Positions 1-4,960 of a stretch of 6,493 bases of DNA are shown in pieces. The translations under genes and the position numbers were made by a program. Below the pieces are notes generated by a model. That model was not told the DNA's origin and ran no database searches. It saw nothing but the letters and a program-made list of their open reading frames with translations. The DNA is from Pseudomonadota bacterium (lineage in GTDB: Bacteria > Desulfobacterota > Syntrophia > Syntrophales > JADFWA01), in the NCBI GenBank assembly GCA_015222855.1, contig JADFWA010000001.1, positions 1-6,493 on the forward strand, read 5' to 3'. The number at the start of each line of letters is the position of its first letter. Position 1 is the first letter of the stretch.

Positions 1-311
1 CTGATAAAGATACTTCCCGATTCATTTTCCTTCATCCTTGAAATCTTTTCCTGCGCCTCATCCCTTAACCTGAATATCCTCCTGGAATAATCATAGATGA
101 TCTTCCCCTCAGATGTCAAAGAAATCCCCCTGTTCTCCCTGTTGACAATCCTGGCGCTGACCGATTCTTCCAGGTTTTTAATATGCTTGGTAAGGGACGG
201 CTGGGTCAGAAACATCTTTTTAGCGGCACGGCTGAAGCTTCCTTCTTCGACCAGATAGACGAGGGATTCCATCTGCTGCATGGTAATATTCTTAAATTGA
301 TCGTAACTCAT
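1..311 (-). CDS. LysR-family transcriptional regulator, N-terminal part (3' end beyond window)
   Basis: This is a partial gene of 103 codons that runs off the left edge. The translation begins MSYDQFKNITMQQMESLVYL. It shows the classic LysR winged helix-turn-helix: a first helix around residues 11-22, then GSFSRAAKKMFLTQPSLTKH (24-43) with the invariant Ala pair and the S/T-Q-P/S-x-L recognition-helix signature. The wing follows (NRENRGISLTSEGK, 57-70), then the start of the linker helix (71-95). The effector-binding domain is outside the window, so the ligand and targets cannot be inferred. The ATG at 311 is preferred because GGAGG lies 8 nt upstream. The internal Met11 also fits the usual LysR start register but lacks such a site. 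LysR regulators are often divergent from their target, but here the next gene upstream is on the same strand 263 nt away, so no target is evident. The family call is very secure. Confidence 0.93.
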   Translation of the reverse strand, partial: MSYDQFKNITMQQMESLVYLVEEGSFSRAAKKMFLTQPSLTKHIKNLEESVSARIVNRENRGISLTSEGKIIYDYSRRIFRLRDEAQEKISRMKENESGSIFI

Positions 312-319
312 GAGAAAAG

Positions 320-324
320 CCTCC
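320..324 (-). promoter_or_regulatory. Ribosome binding site of the LysR gene
   Basis: GGAGG on the minus strand lies 8 nt before the ATG at 311. It is the strongest Shine-Dalgarno match among the minus-strand genes here and fixes the start at 311 rather than at the internal ATG ten codons later. Confidence 0.75.
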
Positions 325-365
325 AGACCCCTTTTGCCATAAATTTCGACTATAATCAATAGAGA

Positions 366-371
366 ATTATA
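366..371 (-). promoter_or_regulatory. Possible -10 element for the LysR gene
   Basis: A perfect TATAAT is read on the minus strand, about 55 nt upstream of the LysR start codon. No convincing -35 hexamer is found 16-18 nt upstream, and the surroundings are AT-rich, so a chance match is quite possible. If real, transcription would start near 359 and leave a leader of roughly 48 nt. Confidence 0.3.
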
Positions 372-456
372 ACTATTATGAATTTGACTTATTCCTTAAA
401 TTTAGGTAGTCGCATAGTAACTATTCAGCCACCAAGACACGAAGTCACTAAAATCA

Positions 457-473
457 TATCATAATTTATGATA
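457..473. repeat. Perfect 17-bp palindrome
   Basis: TATCATAA, one central T, then TTATGATA: 8-bp perfect arms. It lies within the spacer of the larger inverted repeat and about 146 bp upstream of the LysR start. The size and symmetry fit a dimeric regulator operator, but AT-rich sequence produces such palindromes by chance more readily than GC-rich sequence. No promoter clearly overlaps it. Confidence 0.5.
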
Positions 474-487
474 ACCAGAGGCGTTTG

Positions 488-529
488 ATTAATAAAATTT
501 TCCAGAGATTACGGGAAAATATAATTAAT
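488..529. repeat. Imperfect inverted repeat, 16-bp arms with 10-nt loop
   Basis: Arm 488-503 pairs with 514-529: ATTAAT at the outer end and ATTTTCC/GGAAAAT next to the loop, with two mismatches between them. It sits inside the larger 417-572 inverted repeat, so the structure is nested. The AT-rich stem with a short GC closing end could form a cruciform or RNA hairpin downstream of the DUF2284 gene, but there is no clean stem followed by a T-run in either direction. Confidence 0.55.
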
Positions 530-574
530 TTCTACACTTTGTGTCTTGGTGACTTAGTGGCTGAATAGCTACAC

Positions 575-1135
575 TCAAAAAAGCATGCACCCAGTCCACG
601 TTATCCTGTCAGGGTAGAATTTATTATCTAAACCAAACCTGTCCAGCAGCGCGAGGACGTCAACCGCTATCGACTCCAATGACATCCTTGCCTTATCAGG
701 ATACGGACAGGGCTCGTTGAATCCGGCCTTGCATTCATCACACAGACCACAACTTCCACCGATCATACCCCAGACATCTTTTATCCCTTTACTCCTCAAA
801 AAGTCTTCAAGTTGAAGGATTTTATGGTGGAAATCTACTTTGGCTTTCTCAGCGCCCTTGCGGCCTTTGTTTACCTTCAGGGGCCTGGAATATTGGAGTA
901 ATATGCCATTTTTATATCTTTCCAGGCGATCTGTATGTTCCTCTATTGAGCCGACGTATGGCGGGCACATGTAATGTTTGCCAAAGTTTCCGCACTTATC
1001 CTCGGAGCAAAGCTCTCTTATCCTCTGTTCCGGAACGAGGATTTCCGGGCTGAATTCCAGACAGGTCTCAATCTCCAGTTGTCCTGTAAATTCTGATATA
1101 CATGTAAAAAGCGTATCTTGATTATTGCTAACCAT
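575..1135 (-). CDS. DUF2284 family cysteine-rich predicted metal-binding protein
   Basis: The gene encodes 186 residues, a normal length for this family of uncharacterised proteins, common in anaerobic bacteria and archaea. Ten cysteines are seen: 12, 25, 43, 48, 57, 129, 132, 135, 143 and 183. Two groups are family hallmarks: CSEDKCGNFGKHYMCPPY (43-60) and SCGLCDECKAGFNEPCPYP (128-146). The latter has CxxCxxC-x7-CP spacing resembling an iron-sulfur binding loop. It is followed by KARMSLESIAVDV (148-160), and the protein ends TWTGCMLF, both typical of the family. No signal peptide or membrane segment is visible, so it is probably cytosolic. A role in binding an Fe-S cluster or other metal is inferred; no reaction is known to me. 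The start at 1135 has only a weak ribosome site. TATAAA at 1156-1151 (minus) might be its -10 box. It stands alone, with repeat-rich gaps on both sides. Confidence 0.9.
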   Translation of the reverse strand: MVSNNQDTLFTCISEFTGQLEIETCLEFSPEILVPEQRIRELCSEDKCGNFGKHYMCPPYVGSIEEHTDRLERYKNGILLQYSRPLKVNKGRKGAEKAKVDFHHKILQLEDFLRSKGIKDVWGMIGGSCGLCDECKAGFNEPCPYPDKARMSLESIAVDVLALLDRFGLDNKFYPDRITWTGCMLF

Positions 1136-1208
1136 AACTTATCATATTTATTTATAATGTTTCATACGGGAAATAAGTAAAAATCCCTCGCCTCTGAGCG
1201 AAACATCC

Positions 1209-1264
1209 GGTCGGGTATAAAACCCGACCCTACGATTTTGTAGGGTGGCATTTTATATGCCACC
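1209..1264. repeat. Three chained palindromes (REP-like cluster)
   Basis: Three short perfect hairpins follow each other and share end bases. The first is GGTCGGGT (1209-1216) with ACCCGACC (1222-1229), loop of 5. The second is CCCTAC (1228-1233) with GTAGGG (1240-1245), loop of 6. The third is GGTGGCAT (1244-1251) with ATGCCACC (1257-1264), loop of 5. Because CC and GG are shared, the middle stem competes with its neighbours. The gap holds no open frame, so this looks like an extragenic palindromic element. It lies upstream of the DUF2284 start and downstream of the HD-GYP gene, and could affect termination or mRNA stability between them. Confidence 0.75.
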
Positions 1265-1284
1265 GCATTTTGTCAGGTATGTTA

Positions 1285-1354
1285 GAGGCACAACGAAAGA
1301 AGAAAGGTACTATCTCTCTCTTTGTGCCTTTGGAACTGTGTGCCTTTGTGCCTC
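1285..1354. repeat. Second octamer-type repeat cluster with terminal inverted repeat
   Basis: GAGGCACAA (1285-1293) is the exact reverse complement of TTGTGCCTC (1346-1354). Within it the right half is an 8-base periodic array: TTTGTGCC (1321-1328), a diverged unit TTTGGAAC, a TGTGTGCC unit, and TTTGTGCC again (1345-1352). This gives direct copies of TGTGCCTTTG at 1323 and 1339. The period and the TTTGTG core match the repeat at 417-572, so the two appear to be diverged members of one type. They bracket the DUF2284 gene. No coding potential is seen. Confidence 0.7.
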
Positions 1355-1356
1355 AG

Positions 1357-1378
1357 GCTATCGGCTTTAGCCGATAGC
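1357..1378 (-). terminator. Hairpin just behind the HD-GYP gene, possible terminator
   Basis: GCTATCGGC (1357-1365) pairs perfectly with GCCGATAGC (1370-1378) around a 4-nt loop. On the minus strand the stem begins 3 nt after the TAA stop at 1384-1382, which is where the four-gene transcript would be expected to end. No run of T follows on the minus strand, so it is not a canonical intrinsic terminator. It may act as a mRNA 3'-end stabiliser or be another extragenic palindrome. Confidence 0.45.
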
Positions 1379-1381
1379 AGG

Positions 1382-2530
1382 TTATATCACCTTGCCGGCC
1401 AGATATGCCTTTTCAAAACCCCGTACCATGTCGGGGTCAAATTGAGTCCCCGCGTTTCTTAATATCTCTTTAAGGGCATCCTCCTTTCCGAGGGCTTTTC
1501 GATATGGCCTGTCACTGGTCATTGCGTCGAATGTGTCGGCCACTGCCAGCAGTCTCCCCTTGATGGAGATATCCTCTCCTGCCATGCCCCGGGGATAACC
1601 TCTGCCGTCGAATCTTTCGTGGTGCTCAAGAATATATGGTATTACAGGTTCCAGGAAGGAGATGCCTTCAACTATCTGGGCGCCGATTGACGGGTGTGAT
1701 TTCATGTTATCGTATTCCTCATCTGTAAGCATTCCCGGCTTGTTGAGGATGGCGTCGTAGACGCCTATCTTACCCACGTCGTGAAGCATTCCTCCCCAAT
1801 CGATAAGTTCGATTTTGGTTTTGTCCCAGCCGAGTTCTTCGGCTATTGCCTTGGCGATTCGACCAACCCTGTCGGAATGACCTCTCGTGTATGGGTCACG
1901 TGCCTCTACGGAATTGGTGATGGCCTTGATGGTGTCGAAGTAAGAGGATTTCAGATCATTAAACAGGTACGCGTTTTCCAGGGAAAGGGAAAAGAAATCT
2001 GTGAGGATGTAGAGGAGTCTCAGGGTTTGCTGTCTTATGAAATCCTTGTCTTCTTCAAAGACAATTACTACCGCGCCTATGGTCCTTTCCAGGTTGGAAA
2101 GAGGGGCTATCATAATACTGAGTGGTCGGTTGCTCTCTTTTCCAAAAACTTCAGCCGACACACATGAGGGGACACCATCATTGATCGCTCGTCCAAAAGT
2201 CCCCAGGTTGATCTGTGCCTCGACTTCCCTTTGAATAATAGGCGAAAGTTCTTCGGGCTTCGATATTTCGTGGACGAATTCAATGCCTTGCTGGTCCACT
2301 AAAAAGACTGAACATGCCTCGGTTTTGACAAGTTCCCTCAGCTTGGCAAGCCATGTCTCAAGTATGTGATTAATGTCATAAGACAGGACCATCTCGGGTT
2401 GAAAGTGACTTAACCGTTCCAGCTTGTCCTGAATGGTAACGAGCGCGTTGTTCGATTCTTCCAGAAAGCGCAGCTTCTTAGCCATTAAATCGAATTCATC
2501 CTGGTCGATTTTGACCTGTTTCTTTTGCAT
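1382..2530 (-). CDS. GAF-HD-GYP domain protein, probable cyclic-di-GMP phosphodiesterase
   Basis: The protein has 382 residues with no membrane segment, so it is probably cytosolic. Residues 5-42 look like a coiled coil. Residues about 46-188 match a GAF-type sensor domain (ETWLAKLRELVKTEACSVFLVD and the following strands). A helix then leads into an HD-GYP domain, 197-375. The domain's signature residues are all present: GHSDRVGRIA (217-226), H250-D251 with GKIG (LHDVGKIG), H279 in KSHPSIG, H303-H304 in HHERFDGRGYP with GYP at 311-313, and D332 in ADTFDAMTSDRPYR. HD-GYP enzymes of known function hydrolyse cyclic-di-GMP, and some act on related dinucleotides. Intact metal ligands argue for activity, with the GAF ligand unknown. 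No receiver domain is present. It is the last gene of the block; its ATG directly follows the TAA of the HDOD gene, which suggests translational coupling. Confidence 0.95.
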   Translation of the reverse strand: MQKKQVKIDQDEFDLMAKKLRFLEESNNALVTIQDKLERLSHFQPEMVLSYDINHILETWLAKLRELVKTEACSVFLVDQQGIEFVHEISKPEELSPIIQREVEAQINLGTFGRAINDGVPSCVSAEVFGKESNRPLSIMIAPLSNLERTIGAVVIVFEEDKDFIRQQTLRLLYILTDFFSLSLENAYLFNDLKSSYFDTIKAITNSVEARDPYTRGHSDRVGRIAKAIAEELGWDKTKIELIDWGGMLHDVGKIGVYDAILNKPGMLTDEEYDNMKSHPSIGAQIVEGISFLEPVIPYILEHHERFDGRGYPRGMAGEDISIKGRLLAVADTFDAMTSDRPYRKALGKEDALKEILRNAGTQFDPDMVRGFEKAYLAGKVI

Positions 2531-3394
2531 TTAAAACCCCAAAATAGAGATGCTTTCTTCAAAAAGTTTTGCAGTCCTTATCATAACATATTCAAGATCA
2601 TTTAACTTGAGATCCAGGACTTTCCATGCTTTTTGATTTACGACAGGTATTCGTTTTTCTCCGCCTGAACCCAGGCGAAGGGCTGTGCAGAGAGTGTTCC
2701 CTATGTGAACGGCGGCGATCTCCTTCGCCAGAGTCGCCGGCATGTCGGGCATATGATGGTAGGCTATCATATTGATTGTTTCCTGGGGCAGACGCCACTT
2801 TTTAGCCAGAACGCTTCCCATCTGGGCATGGTTGAATCCGAGTATCTTTTCTTCCGATTCAAACATGGCGAGACCGGTTTCATCAACATCTGCTACTACC
2901 TCTGCAAACTCTTCGCTCAAATAGGTGGCATGGATCAATTTTCCTATGTCGTGGAGCAGGCCACCCGCAAAGACCTCTTCCGGGTTTTTCAAATAGGCCG
3001 TTTCGGCCAGTACCCTCGCTGAAACGGCACATCCTATGGAATGTTTCCAGAACTCCTGCAGGTCAAATATATGACCCGATTTGAACAGCTTTATCGTTTT
3101 TAATATGGAAGTTGTGAGCACCAGGTTCTTTATTTCATTCAGCCCAAGAATCACGATGGCACGCTGAAGGCTTCCGATCGTTTGAGAAAAACCATAGAAG
3201 GCGGAATTGACAAGTTTGAGTACCATGACGGCTATGGCCTGGTCTTCAGAGATGGTGTTGCTTATTATCTTGATTGTTGAGTCCGACGCCTCTATAAGAT
3301 GTGAAATCTTTACATATATGGTGGGTAAGGTTGGCAGTTTTTCAATAGAGCTTATTACTTTCTCAACCTTATATGATTTTATTGCCTGATCCAT
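2531..3394 (-). CDS. HDOD domain signal-transduction protein
   Basis: The protein has 287 residues and consists almost entirely of one HDOD domain (about 15-240). Visible family marks are LPTLPTIYVKI (20-30), LKLVNSAFYGFS (59-70), AIVILGLNEIKNLV (79-92), FWKHSIGCAVSA (115-126), GGLLHDIGKL (144-153) and FNHAQMGSVLAKKWRLP (187-203), then YHH (212-214) and VHIGN (229-233). H118, H148-D149, H189 and H213-H214 are in the places expected for the HD-type fold. HDOD proteins are related to HD phosphohydrolases but are generally regarded as non-catalytic signalling or scaffold modules, often linked to cyclic-di-GMP, chemotaxis or stress circuits. No other domain is attached. Its start overlaps the end of the 120-residue companion gene by 26 nt, and its stop abuts the HD-GYP start, so the three are probably translated from one mRNA. 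The ribosome site is weak, as expected for a coupled gene. Confidence 0.93.
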   Translation of the reverse strand: MDQAIKSYKVEKVISSIEKLPTLPTIYVKISHLIEASDSTIKIISNTISEDQAIAVMVLKLVNSAFYGFSQTIGSLQRAIVILGLNEIKNLVLTTSILKTIKLFKSGHIFDLQEFWKHSIGCAVSARVLAETAYLKNPEEVFAGGLLHDIGKLIHATYLSEEFAEVVADVDETGLAMFESEEKILGFNHAQMGSVLAKKWRLPQETINMIAYHHMPDMPATLAKEIAAVHIGNTLCTALRLGSGGEKRIPVVNQKAWKVLDLKLNDLEYVMIRTAKLFEESISILGF

Positions 3395-3731
3395 GGGTTT
3401 GCTCTAATGCCTCTTTAAACCTGAACTTCTTCACAATCCTGTATATTTCCTCCATGACAGGGTTGTCTCCAAGAGGTGGGAAGAGTTCATCGAGTTCCTT
3501 TTCGATCGATTCAACAACATCATTCGGCAGGGCTTCCATCTCCTCTTTTACCACCTGATCCCTGTCGACATCTTTGATGCTTACCTCGGTGATCCCCCAA
3601 GTCTTGAGAACCGTGATATCTCTTTCAGCGAGTATCCTGCCTTCCTTCAAAAGTATGATGCCGTGTTTGTTCCTGACGTCCTGCGCCAGAACCATTCCAA
3701 CCTTTATATCATTAATATTTAATGCACCCAT
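3369..3731 (-). CDS. Small HD-GYP/HDOD-associated accessory protein
   Basis: The protein has 120 residues in two parts. Residues 3-53 (INDIKVGMVLAQDVRNKHGI, then LLKEGRILAERDI and the strand ITEVSIK) match the small beta-rich segment with a VGMVLAxDV core and a G-x-x-LL-x-x-G turn that often precedes HD-GYP or accompanies HDOD domains. I know this from family resemblance, not from a named structure. Residues 55-112 are charged and mostly helical, ending in an NPVMEEIYRIVKKFRFKEALE stretch. There is no signal peptide, membrane segment or cysteine. Its stop lies inside the next gene (26-nt overlap), and its start is 8 nt after the patatin stop. A partner or regulatory role for the HDOD/HD-GYP pair is inferred from position; the molecular function is unknown. 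Confidence 0.85.
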   Translation of the reverse strand: MGALNINDIKVGMVLAQDVRNKHGIILLKEGRILAERDITVLKTWGITEVSIKDVDRDQVVKEEMEALPNDVVESIEKELDELFPPLGDNPVMEEIYRIVKKFRFKEALEQTHGSGNKII

Positions 3732-3739
3732 AAACCGGC

Positions 3740-4822
3740 CTACATTCTTTCCACGAGGTGTCTGATTTTCCCGCTTTCCACCAGTTCCAGGAATTGTTCA
3801 CCCAGCGGGGCACATAGTTCAACCACCCGCCGCCAGTTTTTTATCCGTGTTTCCGGGTCATCGACAAATGTTTTAAAATCTTTGCGATCAGGTACCTTCC
3901 CGCCCGGAAATTTCCGGATAAAGTTTTCGGAAGGATAGATCATTAAAATGTTTTCCAAGGCGTTGTATGACGGCCTGCGGTATCTCAGTTTTTTATCCAT
4001 CCAGCCGGGTATGACGCGTTCCTGATGATGGAAAAGCAGGGTAATATCTTCATTTTTTGCCGCGTATTTCTGGTTAAGGTGGTAATCGATAAGTCCTCCA
4101 TCCCTGTAAACCCCGTTTGGAGCGCCGTATATATTTTTAATACCGGCAATAACCAACGGAATAGCCCCGGATGCCAGGACGGCGTACTTAAAGTTTGCCT
4201 CATTAAGCGGGATATTCTGTCCGTTAAAGCCATTTCGCAGACAGAAATGGGGAGGCCGTGGACCGGTGTAAAAAATCACTTGCTGGACAAAGCCCTTCAG
4301 CCAGGAGTGGTTTATGAAATTGAACAGGAAGGCGGCGCCTAAACCTATGTGCTGTCGTAACCATCCATCTGAGGCAAAGATGTGTTTGGCCCGGGCCGTT
4401 GCAATCGCCAGACGGTACCTTTTGCTGGTCAGCACGAATGGAATTGCGTCATCCTCAAGATATGAGTTTATAATATTGTGTATTGATTGCTGAATGGTAA
4501 CAGGGGTGTCTGCCCTGTTATATTGCATGGAGATGTACGCGTCCATGAGCTTGCGGTAACTTTTAACAGGTTCAGGTTGCGGCCATGCCGCAAACCGCCA
4601 TGCCCCCGCGGACGAGCCTGCTAAAAGCACAGGGTTCGACTTTCCGAGCATTTCATTTTGCAAAAGGGTCAGATCAAAGCCGCTGGCCACAAGCCATCTG
4701 GGGCCCACGGCAGGTCCGACATAGGTGGTAACGCGGTCAAAATCGAAACCGCCGTCCTTGATTATATCGTACACGAATTTTCCCGCTTTGATACGGATGG
4801 TATCCATATTCCTTATTTTCAC
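3740..4822 (-). CDS. Patatin-like phospholipase family protein
   Basis: The protein has 360 residues. The nucleophile elbow GSSAG (69-73, Ser71) follows a hydrophobic strand (NPVLLA). The partner Asp is D241 in the D-G-G motif of VYRDGGLIDYH. ASGAIPLVIAG (217-227) is the typical patatin segment before it. Patatins use this Ser-Asp dyad to cleave acyl chains from phospholipids or other lipids; the true substrate here is unknown. The glycine-rich oxyanion loop, usually DGGGxRG near 30 residues before Ser, appears only as GPAVGPRW (36-43), which is divergent. The C-terminal 100 residues are basic and unassigned. No signal peptide is clear. The start shown is GTG; an in-frame ATG at 4807 would give 355 residues, and neither has a good ribosome site. 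It is the first gene of the four-gene block, and its lipid chemistry does not obviously explain the signalling genes behind it. Confidence 0.9.
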   Translation of the reverse strand: MKIRNMDTIRIKAGKFVYDIIKDGGFDFDRVTTYVGPAVGPRWLVASGFDLTLLQNEMLGKSNPVLLAGSSAGAWRFAAWPQPEPVKSYRKLMDAYISMQYNRADTPVTIQQSIHNIINSYLEDDAIPFVLTSKRYRLAIATARAKHIFASDGWLRQHIGLGAAFLFNFINHSWLKGFVQQVIFYTGPRPPHFCLRNGFNGQNIPLNEANFKYAVLASGAIPLVIAGIKNIYGAPNGVYRDGGLIDYHLNQKYAAKNEDITLLFHHQERVIPGWMDKKLRYRRPSYNALENILMIYPSENFIRKFPGGKVPDRKDFKTFVDDPETRIKNWRRVVELCAPLGEQFLELVESGKIRHLVERM

Positions 4823-4849
4823 TGACTGCTCGTATTATTTGAATGTTGA

Positions 4850-4878
4850 AAATTAGCAGAAAATGGGCGAGTTATCAA
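4850..4878 (-). promoter_or_regulatory. Possible promoter of the patatin-HDOD-HD-GYP block
   Basis: On the minus strand TTGATA (4878-4873) is followed after exactly 17 nt by TAATTT (4855-4850). The -35 is good and the -10 is poor (3 of 6). Transcription would begin near 4843, about 20 nt before the GTG start. This is the only plausible spot I found upstream of the four-gene block, and it shares the 138-nt divergent gap with the proA promoter. Confidence 0.35.
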
Positions 4879-4902
4879 GGATTAAGAAATCACTGAATGG
4901 TC

Positions 4903-4931
4903 TTGACACAAACTTCCGCCTTCGGTACATT
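4903..4931 (+). promoter_or_regulatory. Sigma-70 type promoter for proA-nadD
   Basis: A perfect TTGACA (4903-4908) is separated by 17 nt from TACATT (4926-4931), which matches TATAAT at four of six positions. Transcription would begin near 4938, leaving a short leader of about 23 nt before the proA ribosome site and start. The leader is too short for a riboswitch or attenuator, so control, if any, would act on initiation. Confidence 0.7.
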
Positions 4932-4950
4932 GAAGCTCCCAATCTTACCT

Positions 4951-4960
4951 GAGGAAAGGA
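4951..4960 (+). promoter_or_regulatory. Ribosome binding site of proA (two overlapping cores)
   Basis: GAGGAAAGGA holds two purine cores. AGGA (4952-4955) is 5 nt from the ATG at 4961, and AAGGA (4956-4960) is 6 nt from a second in-frame ATG at 4967. Either start is possible and they differ by only two residues (M-T). Confidence 0.7.

Larger units (their letters stand above)
417..572. repeat. Composite inverted repeat built from 8-base units
   Basis: The left arm 417-432 (GTAACTATTCAGCCAC) and right arm 557-572 are inverted copies with one mismatch in 16. Inside them the match continues more loosely for about 20 bases (roughly 15 of 20 positions), because both arms are strings of octamers. 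The right arm reads CTTTGTGT (537-544), CTTGGTGA (545-552), then a CTTAGTGG-type unit (553-560), consensus CTTNGTGN. The left arm carries the reverse complement type, CAAGACAC (433-440) then GAAGTCAC (441-448). The arms enclose about 100 nt of AT-rich sequence. The right arm ends 3 nt from the DUF2284 stop codon. No transposase or target-site duplication is visible. Strings of this type are, as I recall, scattered through intergenic DNA of many environmental bacteria; their function is unknown to me. It could also fold as a long hairpin in RNA. Confidence 0.8.

Noticed and set aside
417..572. Insertion sequence or classic MITE
   Set aside because: No transposase is present, no target-site duplication is visible at the ends, and the inverted arms are explained by octamer strings in opposite orientation.
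417..1354. CRISPR array
   Set aside because: The repeats are 8-base units in tandem or inverted copies, with no regular spacers of about 30 nt and no cas gene nearby.
1781..2167. Plus-strand open frame of 128 codons inside the HD-GYP gene
   Set aside because: It is antisense to a well-conserved HD-GYP/GAF coding region, shows no family resemblance and is best explained as a shadow frame.
2705..3022. Plus-strand open frame of 105 codons inside the HDOD gene
   Set aside because: It mirrors a convincing HDOD coding sequence and its translation has no recognisable domain.
1382..4822. CBASS-like anti-phage system (patatin effector plus nucleotide signalling)
   Set aside because: No CD-NTase cyclase or accessory CBASS gene is present, and HDOD/HD-GYP are general signalling domains. 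The patatin link is kept only as a speculative finding.
4938..4960. Riboswitch or attenuator before proA
   Set aside because: The predicted leader is only about 23 nt, too short for either, and no leader peptide or alternative stem-loops are seen.
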